DNA of 64,000 nt. Source: Pseudomonas sp. CBZ-4. Lineage in GTDB: Bacteria; Pseudomonadota; Gammaproteobacteria; Pseudomonadales; Pseudomonadaceae. The DNA lies in NCBI RefSeq assembly GCF_000346755.1, contig NZ_ANNV01000175.1, positions 124,001 through 188,000 of the forward strand, read 5' to 3'. A model generated the notes under the pieces. It was given only the letters and a program-made list of their open reading frames with translations. It had not been told where the DNA came from and searched no databases. Below, piece by piece: positions 41,810 to 51,100 of the stretch. The position numbers and the translations under genes are program-made. Position 1 is the first letter of the stretch. Each line of letters opens with the position of its first letter.

Positions 41810-42346
41810 ATGGCTGCTTCCAATAAATGGCTGATGTCGTCAGTCGCTTATTACCTCGACTTTTTCAGCGTCCCGCTGTTTATCGCCCTGGCCCTGTACC
41901 TCGCGCCATTTGACGCCGGCCTGGCGCTGCTGGGCCTGCTGGCCTGGACGCTGGTGGAATACTCGACGCACCGCTTCCTGTTCCACTCGCTGTACCGCCG
42001 CGAGCACTGGACCCACCATGTCGACGTGCTGGCCTATATCGGCGTGTCGAGCTGGAAGACCAGTTCCACCTTTGCCGCCCTGCTGCTGTTTGCCTGGTAC
42101 AGCGGGCTGACCTCGATGTTTATCGGCGCGGTCACCGGCTACTTTTTCTACATTTCCCTGCATTACGTGATGCACCGCCCGGAGCACTGGGCTTACCGCT
42201 TTATCCCCGGTTTGGTGGCCAACCATGACCTGCATCACCGCAAAGGCATCGAGAAAAACTTCGGGGTGTCGTCGCCGCTCTGGGACCATGTCTTTCGCAG
42301 CTACATCCGCGCCGATGCGCTGAGCGCGGACGAAACGCCCGCCTGA
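41810..42346 (+). CDS. Fatty acid hydroxylase/sterol desaturase superfamily membrane protein
   Basis: The 178-residue protein has several hydrophobic segments and the histidine boxes of the di-iron hydroxylase superfamily: HRFLFH (about 54-59), HWTHH (about 66-70), HYVMHRPEH (about 116-124) and HDLHHRK (about 138-144). Such integral membrane enzymes hydroxylate or desaturate lipids or carotenoid-like molecules using oxygen. AAGGAT lies 9-10 nt before ATG 41810. It follows the SfnB-like gene by 83 nt on the same strand and could be read through from that promoter, but a role in sulfur metabolism is not evident. Confidence 0.83.
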   Translation: MAASNKWLMSSVAYYLDFFSVPLFIALALYLAPFDAGLALLGLLAWTLVEYSTHRFLFHSLYRREHWTHHVDVLAYIGVSSWKTSSTFAALLLFAWYSGLTSMFIGAVTGYFFYISLHYVMHRPEHWAYRFIPGLVANHDLHHRKGIEKNFGVSSPLWDHVFRSYIRADALSADETPA

Positions 42347-42518
42347 TGAGCATCCAGCAGCAAGGGCAGTGCGGCAATTGCACTTATTACGAAACAATCT
42401 AGCCGCCCATACACCGGCCTGCGCCGCCTTATCTACGCTCAGGGACGTGCCAGGAGGCGTATTGAAGAGTCCATGACGGACCCACTGTCTCCTGGCGCCT
42501 GATGCCCAGGAGATCACG

Positions 42519-43886
42519 ATGAGAAAGGAACCCCATCGCCCCCGGCCTGGGTTCGGCTGCGCGTTGTTTGGCGCATTGCTGAGCCCACTGGTCGTCGCGG
42601 CCCCCACGCTGTCTACGCAAATCCCCTTCGATGTCACGGCCACCCCGCCGTTTTCCCTCACCAGCCTGCAACAGAACTTCGACGACATGTCGTGGCAGAC
42701 CTTTATTGCGCTGAACTGGCCAGCCCTGGCCGACGGCAACCCCAATACCGGCGTACAGATCGGCCAGCAGGACGCGGCCACGGTGTGGGAAGGCTACCGG
42801 GAGAGTTACCAGATCTTCCTGCCCCAGGGCCAGAAGCCGCAGCCGTTTCGCGCGCCGGCGGCCGTGCCGCCGGCCTGCGAGGGCAAGGGTTCCGGGCGCT
42901 TGCTGCAACAGATGGGCAAGGTTCCGGACGTGCTGGATGAGTTTATCCAACCCTTTGAAAGCGGCCCGCTGGTGGACCAGAGCGGCGTGTACACGCGCAA
43001 TGAAATCGTGGTGAACCAGTCGATGTTCGACGGCATCGTCAACAACGGCCTGTACAGCGTGCAGGGCCAGCAGGCGTTTTTTGCCGCCAGCCCGACCAAT
43101 GCGGTGGCGTTCAGTTGCGGCAACCCGAACACCAGCGAGGTGGGCTCGATCATGGTCAAGGCGTCGTGGAAGGTGCTGGACGGCAATGATAAGCCCGGCA
43201 GTTTCCACACGGTCGATGCCTTGGTGTATACGCCGGGCAACAGCGACCCGAGCAAGGGGCCGGTGGTGGCGGAGTCCTGCACGGCCGAGCCGGTGGGCCT
43301 GGTCGGCCTGCACATCGTGCACAAGACCACCAGCGCGCCGCAGTGGGTGTGGTCCACCTTCGAGCACGTCGACAATGTGCCGGAAAAAACCACGCCACCG
43401 GCCGAGCGCAAGGGCCCGTACCTGTTCTACAACGCCAGCAGCCACGCCGAGGTCAACCAGCCGCCGCCACGGCCCTGGAACCCGGCGGTGAAGGCCACGC
43501 CATCGCAGATCGTGCGCGAGATCCCCCTGACCGATGCGACGAAAACCCTGAACAACACCTACCAGACCTTGCTGCGCACGGTGAACCCCAACAGCGTGTG
43601 GGCCAACTACCAGTTGATCAGCACCCAGTGGCCGACCCTCAGCGGCCAGCCGCCGTGCCAGATCTCGGCCACCGTGCCCCTGGGCAAGCCGGCGCCGTCG
43701 TTCCTCGCCAATGCGACGCTGGAGACGTATATCCAGGGCAGCGTGCCCCAGGCGTCGTCCAGTTGCATCGCCTGCCACGGCAATGCGGCGACCCACGTCA
43801 CGCAGTCGCCGCGCACCAGTTTCGCCGACTTCACTTACCTGCTCGAACGCGCCCAATCCACCGGGGCAACAGGGAGCCAGCCATGA
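42519..43886 (+). CDS. Exported protein with single C-terminal c-type heme motif, GMC dehydrogenase operon
   Basis: The 455-residue precursor has a signal peptide (about 1-28, ending VVAA). Near the end it carries one heme-attachment motif CIACH at 416-420. The 380 residues between are not a cytochrome I recognise; they contain MSWQTFIALNWPALADGNPN and a paired VAFSCG/VAESC set of cysteines. Gluconate- or sorbitol-type dehydrogenases pair with a tri-heme cytochrome of similar length, so this is an unusual electron-transfer partner. GGAG precedes the ATG, and its stop overlaps the start of the small subunit gene. Confidence 0.75.
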   Translation: MRKEPHRPRPGFGCALFGALLSPLVVAAPTLSTQIPFDVTATPPFSLTSLQQNFDDMSWQTFIALNWPALADGNPNTGVQIGQQDAATVWEGYRESYQIFLPQGQKPQPFRAPAAVPPACEGKGSGRLLQQMGKVPDVLDEFIQPFESGPLVDQSGVYTRNEIVVNQSMFDGIVNNGLYSVQGQQAFFAASPTNAVAFSCGNPNTSEVGSIMVKASWKVLDGNDKPGSFHTVDALVYTPGNSDPSKGPVVAESCTAEPVGLVGLHIVHKTTSAPQWVWSTFEHVDNVPEKTTPPAERKGPYLFYNASSHAEVNQPPPRPWNPAVKATPSQIVREIPLTDATKTLNNTYQTLLRTVNPNSVWANYQLISTQWPTLSGQPPCQISATVPLGKPAPSFLANATLETYIQGSVPQASSSCIACHGNAATHVTQSPRTSFADFTYLLERAQSTGATGSQP

Positions 43887-44395
43887 GTACCGACCTCGAC
43901 AACTTCACCGGCCTGAGCGTGGTGCTCACCGGGATCAACCAGGAACTGCTGGCGCCCTCCGTTGACCCCATCGGCCTGCCCACCACCTTCCTCGCCTTCA
44001 TCGGCCCGCGCCTGGGGCAGAATGTGCTCAGTGCCCTGCTCGGCCAATACGCGGCGCTGCTGGCCGAGCAACAAACGCCGCAGCAGATCGGCACCGCCAT
44101 CCTCATGCAGAACGGCCAGCCCGCCGCCACGCAAACCGCCCAGGCGGCGCGCGCGATCATGAAGCTGTGGCTGCTCGGCGTGTGGTACCAGCCGTATACC
44201 CAGGGCGAATTCCCGGCGAATGAGCAAACCGTGGTCAGCGCCGAGGCCTACACCCAAAGCTGGGCGTGGAGCATCGCCCAGGCGCACCCGATGGGCTACA
44301 GCGAGTTCTTCTTTGGCTACTGGAACAGTGCGCCGCCGAGCCTTGAGGATTTCACCGGCGTTGCCGCCACCCCCCAGCCAGGAGCCTCGTCATGA
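43883..44395 (+). CDS. Small subunit of a GMC-type membrane dehydrogenase
   Basis: The 170-residue protein resembles the small (gamma) subunit of FAD-dependent sugar or polyol dehydrogenases: LSVVLTGINQELLAPSVDPI, then AARAIMKLWLLGVWY, and SWAWSIAQAHPMGYSEFFFG. In gluconate and glucose dehydrogenases this subunit carries the Tat signal that exports the complex. Here the N-terminus (MSTDLDNFTGL) has no twin arginine and no signal peptide. It overlaps both neighbours by 4 nt, so the three subunits are made together. Confidence 0.8.
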   Translation: MSTDLDNFTGLSVVLTGINQELLAPSVDPIGLPTTFLAFIGPRLGQNVLSALLGQYAALLAEQQTPQQIGTAILMQNGQPAATQTAQAARAIMKLWLLGVWYQPYTQGEFPANEQTVVSAEAYTQSWAWSIAQAHPMGYSEFFFGYWNSAPPSLEDFTGVAATPQPGASS

Positions 44396-46602
44396 GTACC
44401 GAACAAGCGGATGTAGTGATCGTCGGTGCGGGCCTTGCGGGCAGCCTGATTGCCTATCAACTGGGATTGGCCGGGGTGAAGGTGCTGGTGCTGGAGTCCG
44501 GCCCGGAAATCCCGGCGAACCGAAACCAGTACCTGGAGCGGTTCTATACCGCCACCCTGAAAACCCCGGAGTCGCCCTACCCGCCCGTCAGCACCCTGAG
44601 CCCGGCGCGCAACCCGGCCGAGCAGAACGCACCGCGTGCGACCATCGCCGACCTGATCCTGGGTTGGAACAACCCCGACGTCAGCTACCTCGTGCAAAAA
44701 GGCCCGCTGCCGTTTACCAGCACCTACGAGCGCGTGGGCGGCGGCACCACCTGGCATTGGGTGGCGACGTGCCTGCGCATGCTGCCCAACGACTTTCGCC
44801 TGAAGTCGCTGTACGGCGTGGGGGTGGATTGGCCGATCAGCTACAACGACCTGCAAAGCGCGTATTGCCGCGCCGAGGCGGAAATCGGCGTGGCGGCCAA
44901 CGTCGCCGACCAGGGCTACCTGGGCATCACCTTCCCCGCCAACTACGAGTTCCCGATGACCAGCATCCCGCTGTCGCTGGTGGACGGCAGTTTTGTCAGC
45001 GCGGTGCAGGGCCAGTCATTCCAGGGTTTGCCCCTGGTCGTCAGCCCGACCCCGGCCGGGCGCAACTCCCAGCCGTATGCCGGGCGCCGGGTGTGTGCGG
45101 GCAACACCAACTGCACGCCGATCTGCCCGATCCAGGCCAAGTACGACGCCACGGTGACGATGAACAACGCGCTCAACACCGGCAATGTGCGGATCCTGTA
45201 CAAGACCGTGGCGAGCAAGGTCACCGTGGCGGCGGACAAGACCATCAGCGGCATCGAGTTCATCCAGTATCAACTGGGCGATGGGCCGGCGACCGGTACC
45301 GGCGTGGCCATCGGGCAGCGTTATGTGGTCGCCGCCCATGCCATCGAGACGCCCAAGCTGCTGCTCAATTCCACCAGCAGCGCCTGGCCCAATGGTGTGG
45401 CCAACAGCAGCGGCCAGGTCGGCCGTAGCCTGGCGGACCACCCGATCTATCTGGCCTGGGGCTTGATGCCCGAAGGCAAGACGGTGTTTCCGTATCGAGG
45501 GCCGGTGTCCACGTCGGGCATTGAAAGCCTGCGCGACGGGGCGTTTCGCAGCCAGCGTGCGGCGTGGCGCATCGAGATCGGCAACGAAGGCTTCAACTGG
45601 CCGATTGGCGATCCCTACACCACCGTCGCCGACCTCATCGATGGCACCAACGTCAGCCGCACCAACCCGCTGCCCAATACGGGAGGCGCCTCGCAGGTGC
45701 TGTTAGGCACGGCGCTGGTGCAACAGTTGAACAACCTGCTGACCCGGCAATTTCGCGTGGGCTTCCTGGTGGAGCAAGTCGAGGAGGATCCCGATAACGC
45801 CAACTGCTACATCGTGCCATCCAGCCAATACAAGGACCGTCTGGGCATTCCGCGCCCGGAAATCCATTACGACCTGTCGGACTACACCAAGGAGGGCTTC
45901 AAGCAGGCGCGCATCCTCGCCAGCCATGTCATCACCGAACTGCTCGGTGCCACCGAGCTGACCGCCGACATCCCGCCGGGGGTGTTCGTCTACCAGGGCG
46001 AATCCTATTCGTTCCAGGGCGCCGGGCACTTGATGGGCACCTACCGCATGGGCGCCGATCCGAAGACCTCGGTGGTGGACAAATACCAGCGCAGTTGGGA
46101 CCACGCCAACCTGTTCCTGGTGGGTGACGGCGTGTTCCCCAGCACCGGCACGTCCAACCCCAGCCTGACCATCGCTGCGCTATCGATCCAGGCCGGCGAC
46201 ACCCTGTGCAACGACCTCAAGGCCGTGACCGTGCAGGTGCAGGCCAACCAGCCGTGGCAAGGCAGCGGCGTGCAGATCAGCGGGCCGAGCCCACGGTTGG
46301 TGCGCTACGTGAGCGGCAAGTGGCTTGCAAGCCCGGTGGGCGGCATGGTGGATGGCAATGGCAGCGCGGGGTTGATTGCCAAGGCGGGCTATACGTTGCC
46401 GGGGGCCAATGAAGGCGCGTTGATTGGGCGCGTGGGCAGTGGGGGGACGCCGTTTCTGGTGGGAGATCTGGTGCTGGTTCCGCCGGGTGAGACGGGGGAA
46501 TTGCAGCTGTGTATCAATGATGATCTGGAGGGTAGGTATGGGATTGGACTTGCAGATAACCAGGGGGCGCTGACGGTGCAGGTGGGGTTCGGCACCCTGT
46601 AA
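44392..46602 (+). CDS. GMC-family FAD dehydrogenase large subunit with 3Fe-4S site and C-terminal LecA-like domain
   Basis: The 736-residue protein has an N-terminal FAD site VVIVGAGLAGSLIAY (GAGLAG at 12-17) and the GMC C-terminal signature VGDGVFPSTGTSNPSLTIAA. Three cysteines at 235, 241 and 245 (CAGNTNCTPIC) have the C-x5-C-x3-C spacing of the 3Fe-4S cluster of FAD glucose dehydrogenase. Residues from about 613 to 736 are an extra domain resembling the Pseudomonas PA-I lectin LecA (GALIGRVGSGGTPFLVGDLV and INDDLEGRYGIG). The enzyme oxidises an alcohol or sugar and passes electrons via Fe-S to the cytochrome-like partner. No export signal is visible. The substrate is unknown. Confidence 0.87.
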   Translation: MSTEQADVVIVGAGLAGSLIAYQLGLAGVKVLVLESGPEIPANRNQYLERFYTATLKTPESPYPPVSTLSPARNPAEQNAPRATIADLILGWNNPDVSYLVQKGPLPFTSTYERVGGGTTWHWVATCLRMLPNDFRLKSLYGVGVDWPISYNDLQSAYCRAEAEIGVAANVADQGYLGITFPANYEFPMTSIPLSLVDGSFVSAVQGQSFQGLPLVVSPTPAGRNSQPYAGRRVCAGNTNCTPICPIQAKYDATVTMNNALNTGNVRILYKTVASKVTVAADKTISGIEFIQYQLGDGPATGTGVAIGQRYVVAAHAIETPKLLLNSTSSAWPNGVANSSGQVGRSLADHPIYLAWGLMPEGKTVFPYRGPVSTSGIESLRDGAFRSQRAAWRIEIGNEGFNWPIGDPYTTVADLIDGTNVSRTNPLPNTGGASQVLLGTALVQQLNNLLTRQFRVGFLVEQVEEDPDNANCYIVPSSQYKDRLGIPRPEIHYDLSDYTKEGFKQARILASHVITELLGATELTADIPPGVFVYQGESYSFQGAGHLMGTYRMGADPKTSVVDKYQRSWDHANLFLVGDGVFPSTGTSNPSLTIAALSIQAGDTLCNDLKAVTVQVQANQPWQGSGVQISGPSPRLVRYVSGKWLASPVGGMVDGNGSAGLIAKAGYTLPGANEGALIGRVGSGGTPFLVGDLVLVPPGETGELQLCINDDLEGRYGIGLADNQGALTVQVGFGTL

Positions 46603-46618
46603 TACACATCGATCCCAA

Positions 46619-46707
46619 TGTGGGAGCGGGCTTGCCCGCGATGAGGGAGTGTCAGTCACATATGAATCGACTGACACACCCTCATCGCAGTCAAGCCAGC
46701 TCCCACA
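46619..46707. repeat. REP doublet (REPIN), second arm degenerate
   Basis: The left REP unit (46619-46642) is identical to those at 25707 and 33319. The right arm (46684-46707) has three substitutions. An inner stem GTGTCAGTC/GACTGACAC adds to the hairpin. It follows the GMC gene stop by 16 nt. Confidence 0.9.
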
Positions 46708-46822
46708 GTTTTGACCGAGTACCGCAGGTACTTCTGCATACCCTGCAACAGTCCTTTGTCATCAACGACATTGATAGCACCCTAACAAAACCCCCATCCT
46801 AGAGGGCTTTCCCGCCGCTTAT

Positions 46823-46844
46823 ATCATTCCGAATGATAGTTACC
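46823..46844 (+). promoter_or_regulatory. Candidate MexT-type nod box upstream of mexE
   Basis: ATCATT-CCG-AATGAT (46823-46837) is a perfect inverted repeat followed by AGTTACC. It approximates the MexT box ATCA-N5-GTCGAT-N4-ACYAT: ATCA-TTCCG-AATGAT-AGTT-ACCTT. It lies about 80 bp before the mexE ATG. No mexT gene is adjacent, unlike in P. aeruginosa, so the regulator would be encoded elsewhere. The consensus is quoted from memory. Confidence 0.5.
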
Positions 46845-46922
46845 TTTGCTTCATTCGATTCGTGACATAGCACCCCGCCGCGCATGATCCGCCCATCTCA
46901 AATACATTGGCGGATGCACCTC

Positions 46923-48164
46923 ATGGAACAGTCACTCAAACATTTGCGCTTCCCCCTGGCGATCCTGGCCGTGGTGGTGATGAGCGCGTGCGGCAAGACC
47001 CCGGAACAAGCGGCCGCCATGCCAGCTGCCAAAGTCAGCGTGGCCAAGGTGCTGGAACAACCGGTCAACGAGTGGGATGAATTCACCGGCCGCCTGGAAG
47101 CGCCGGAGACCGTGCAGATCCGTCCGCGCGTGTCGGGCCAGATCGATCAGGTGGCCTTCATCGAAGGTGCACTGGTGAAGAAAGGCGACCTGCTGTTCCA
47201 GATCGACCCACGTCCGTTCCAGGCTGAAGTGCGCCGCCTCGAAGCCCAGTTGCAACAGACCCGTGCCGCCGCCAGCCGCAGCGACAACGAAGCGCAACGC
47301 GGCGAACGCCTGCGCCAGAGCAATGCGATCTCCGCCGAATTGGCCGACTCGCGCACCACCGCCGCCCAGGAAGCCCGCGCCGCGGTCGCCGGGATCCAGG
47401 CGCAGTTGGACCTGGCCAAGCTGAACCTGAGCTTTACCCGCGTCACCTCGCCAATCAGCGGCCGCGTCAGCCGTGCGGAAATCACCGCCGGCAACCTGGT
47501 AACCGCCGACGTCACCGCACTGACCAGCGTGGTCTCCACCGACAAGGTCTACGCCTATTTCGACGCCGATGAGCGCGTGTTCCTCAAGTACACCGAACTG
47601 GCGCGCCAAGGCCGTCGCGGTGCGACTACCCCGGTGTACCTGGGCCTGTCCAACGAAACCGGCAACCCGCACCAGGGCCAGATGAACTTCGTCGACAACC
47701 AGGTCAACCCGGCCACCGGCACCATCCGTGGGCGTGCGGTGTTCGACAACACGGACGGCCGCTACACCCCGGGCCTGTACGCGCGTTTGAAGCTGGTCGG
47801 CAGCGGCACCTACTCCGCCGTGTTGATCAACGACGAAGCCGTCGGCACTGACCTGGGCAAGAAATTCGTGCTGGTGATGGAAGGCGACAAGCCGGCGTAT
47901 CGCTCGGTGGAACTGGGGCCGAAAATCGAAGGCTTGCGCATCGTGCGCAGTGGCCTGGGCAAGGACGACACCATCGTCGTCAAAGGCTTGCAGCGCATCC
48001 GCCCAGGCTCGCCGGTCGCCCCGGAAACCATCCCGATGGCCAGCAAGGAAACCCTCGCCGCCTTGGCCCAACAACGACAAGCGCTTGAAGCCAGCAACCT
48101 GGAGCAAGTGGCGCCGGAAAAAACCGCGCCCAAGCTCGCAGCCGTTGCGACTCCACGCGGTTAA
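46923..48164 (+). CDS. mexE: RND efflux periplasmic adaptor MexE
   Basis: The 413-residue lipoprotein starts MEQSLKHLRFPLAILAVVVM with lipobox MSACG near 21-25. It continues with NEWDEFTGRLEAPETVQIRP, the lipoyl/hairpin region LVKKGDLLFQIDPRPFQAEV and TSPISGRVSRAEITAGNLV, close to P. aeruginosa MexE throughout. It bridges the inner-membrane pump MexF and the outer-membrane channel OprN; in P. aeruginosa the system exports chloramphenicol, fluoroquinolones, trimethoprim and quinolone-signal precursors. The start was chosen by match to MexE; upstream in-frame codons to 46884 are not family-like. It leads a three-gene operon. Confidence 0.93.
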   Translation: MEQSLKHLRFPLAILAVVVMSACGKTPEQAAAMPAAKVSVAKVLEQPVNEWDEFTGRLEAPETVQIRPRVSGQIDQVAFIEGALVKKGDLLFQIDPRPFQAEVRRLEAQLQQTRAAASRSDNEAQRGERLRQSNAISAELADSRTTAAQEARAAVAGIQAQLDLAKLNLSFTRVTSPISGRVSRAEITAGNLVTADVTALTSVVSTDKVYAYFDADERVFLKYTELARQGRRGATTPVYLGLSNETGNPHQGQMNFVDNQVNPATGTIRGRAVFDNTDGRYTPGLYARLKLVGSGTYSAVLINDEAVGTDLGKKFVLVMEGDKPAYRSVELGPKIEGLRIVRSGLGKDDTIVVKGLQRIRPGSPVAPETIPMASKETLAALAQQRQALEASNLEQVAPEKTAPKLAAVATPRG

Positions 48165-48179
48165 GGGATACGACTCAAG

Positions 48180-51100
48180 ATGAATTTTTCCAAGTTCTTC
48201 ATTTCGCGGCCGATCTTCGCAGCAGTGCTTTCTCTGCTGATTTTGATCGCTGGTGCGATCTCGCTGTTCCAATTGCCCATCAGCGAATACCCGGAAGTGG
48301 TACCGCCGACCGTGGTGGTGCGTGCCAACTTCCCTGGCGCCAACCCCAAGGTCATCGGTGAAACGGTGGCCGCGCCGCTGGAGCAAGCCATCACCGGCGT
48401 TGAGAACATGCTGTACATGTCCTCGCAATCCACCGCCGACGGCAAGCTGACCCTGACCATCACCTTCGCCCTGGGCACCGACCTGGACAACGCGCAGGTG
48501 CAGGTGCAAAACCGGGTGACGCGGACTCAGCCAAAATTGCCTGAGGAAGTGACACGCATCGGTATCACCGTGGACAAGGCCTCCCCCGACCTGACCATGG
48601 TGGTGCACTTGACCTCCCCGGATCAGCGCTACGACATGCTCTACCTGTCCAACTATGCCTTGCTCAACGTCAAGGATGAGTTGGCGCGCCTGGGCGGCGT
48701 GGGTGACGTGCAGCTGTTCGGCATGGGCGACTATTCCCTGCGTGTGTGGCTTGATCCGAACAAGACCGCTTCGCGCAATTTGACGGCGACGGATGTGGTC
48801 ACCGCGATCCGCGAGCAGAACCGCCAGGTGGCGGCCGGTGCCTTGGGTGCGCAACCTGCGCCGAATGCCACCAGCTTCCAGTTGTCGGTGAACACTCAAG
48901 GCCGTCTGGTGACGGAAGAAGAGTTCGAGAACATCATCATTCGCTCCGGCGATAACGGTGAGATCACCCGCTTGAAAGACATCGCCCGGGTCGAGCTGGG
49001 TTCCAGCCAATACGCCCTGCGCTCATTGCTCAACAACCAGCCGGCGGTGGCGATCCCGATCTTCCAGCGTCCGGGTTCCAACGCGATCGAGATCTCCAAC
49101 GAAGTACGCGGCAAGATGGAGGAGCTGAAAAAGAGCTTCCCGCAGGGCATGGACTACAGCATCGTCTATGACCCGACCATCTTCGTGCGTGGCTCCATCG
49201 AAGCGGTGGTACACACGCTGTTCGAAGCGCTGATCCTGGTGGTTCTGGTGGTGATCCTGTTCCTGCAAACCTGGCGCGCCTCGATCATTCCGTTGGTGGC
49301 GGTGCCGGTATCGTTGATCGGTACGTTTGCGGTGATGCACCTGTTTGGCTTCTCGCTCAACGCGCTGTCGCTGTTCGGCCTGGTACTCGCGATCGGTATC
49401 GTGGTGGACGACGCCATCGTGGTGGTGGAGAACGTCGAGCGGAATATCGAGCTGGGCCTGGAGCCGTTCCCGGCCACTGAAAAAGCCATGAGCGAAGTGA
49501 CCGGCCCGATCATTGCCACGGCGTTGGTGCTGTGTGCGGTGTTCATTCCGGCGGCATTCATCAGCGGCTTGACCGGGCAGTTCTACAAGCAGTTCGCCTT
49601 GACCATTGCGATCTCGACGGTGATCTCGGCGTTCAATTCCCTGACCTTGTCGCCGGCCCTGGCTGCCGTGTTGCTGAAAAGCCACAACGCGCCGAAAGAC
49701 CGTTTCTCCAAGGTGCTCGACAAGCTGCTGGGCGGCTGGTTGTTCAAACCGTTCAACCGTTTCTTCGAGAAAGCCAGCCACGGTTACGTCGGCACCGTAC
49801 GCCGGGTGATTCGCGGTAGCGGCATCGCCCTGTTCCTCTACGCTGGCCTGATGGTGCTGACCTGGTTCGGTTTTGCCCACACCCCGACCGGTTTCGTACC
49901 GGCCCAGGACAAGCAATACCTGGTGGCCTTCGCCCAACTGCCGGACGCCGCCAGCCTGGACCGCACCGAAGATGTGATCAAGCGCATGTCCGACATCGCC
50001 TTGAAGCAACCGGGCGTGGAAGCCGCGGTCGCCTTCCCGGGCCTGTCGATCAACGGCTTCACCAACAGCCCGAACAGCGGCATCGTGTTTGTCACCTTGA
50101 AGCCGTTCGATGAGCGTAAAGACCCAAGCATGTCCGCCGGTGCGATTGCCGGTGCGCTGAATGGCAAGTACAGCGACATCCAGGAAGCCTACATGGCGAT
50201 CTTCCCACCGCCGCCGGTACAGGGCCTGGGTACGATTGGCGGGTTCCGCCTGCAGATCGAAGACCGTGGCAACCTGGGTTACGACGAGCTGTACAAAGAA
50301 GTGCAGAACGTCATCACCAAGAGCCATAACGTGCCGGAACTGTTTGGCCTGTTCACCAGCTACACGGTCAACGTGCCCCAGGTCGATGCTGCCATCGACC
50401 GCGAAAAGGCCAAGACCCACGGCGTGGCGATCAGCGACATCTTCGACACCCTGCAGATCTACCTGGGCTCGTTGTATGCCAACGACTTCAACCGCTTTGG
50501 CCGTACCTACCAGGTCAACGTGCAGGCCGAGCAGCAGTTCCGCCTCGACGAAGACCAGATCGGCCAGCTGAAAGTGCGTAACAACAAAGGCGAGATGATC
50601 CCGCTGGCGACCTTTATCAAGGTCAGCGACACCTCGGGCCCGGACCGCGTGATGCACTACAACGGCTTTATCACCGCCGAGATCAACGGCAACGCCGCGC
50701 CGGGCTACAGCTCGGGCCAGGCGGAAGCGGCGATCGAGAAACTGCTGAAAGAAGAACTGCCCAACGGCATGACCTACGAGTGGACCGACCTGACGTATCA
50801 GCAAATCCTCTCGGGCAACACTGCACTGTTCGTGTTCCCGCTGTGTGTGCTGCTGGCGTTCCTGGTACTGGCGGCCCAATACGAAAGCTGGAGCCTGCCA
50901 CTGGCGGTGATCCTGATCGTACCGATGACCCTGTTGTCGGCCATCACCGGGGTGATTATCTCTGGCGGCGACAACAACATCTTCACTCAGATCGGCCTGA
51001 TCGTACTGGTGGGCCTGGCGTGCAAGAACGCGATTCTGATCGTCGAGTTTGCCAAGGATAAACAGGCGGAGGGTCTTGACCCGCTGGCTGCGGTGCTGGA

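Larger units (their letters stand above)
46603..46922. other. 320-nt spacer upstream of mexE
   Basis: The gap contains a REP doublet (46619-46707) and then a LysR-type palindromic element (46823-46844), both listed separately. No gene is visible. Confidence 0.7.

Noticed and set aside
46932-49010. 692-codon minus-strand open frame, and a similar one at 49023-51356
   Set aside because: Both are antisense to mexE and mexF, whose identity is certain; composition is His/Gln/Val-rich and not protein-like.
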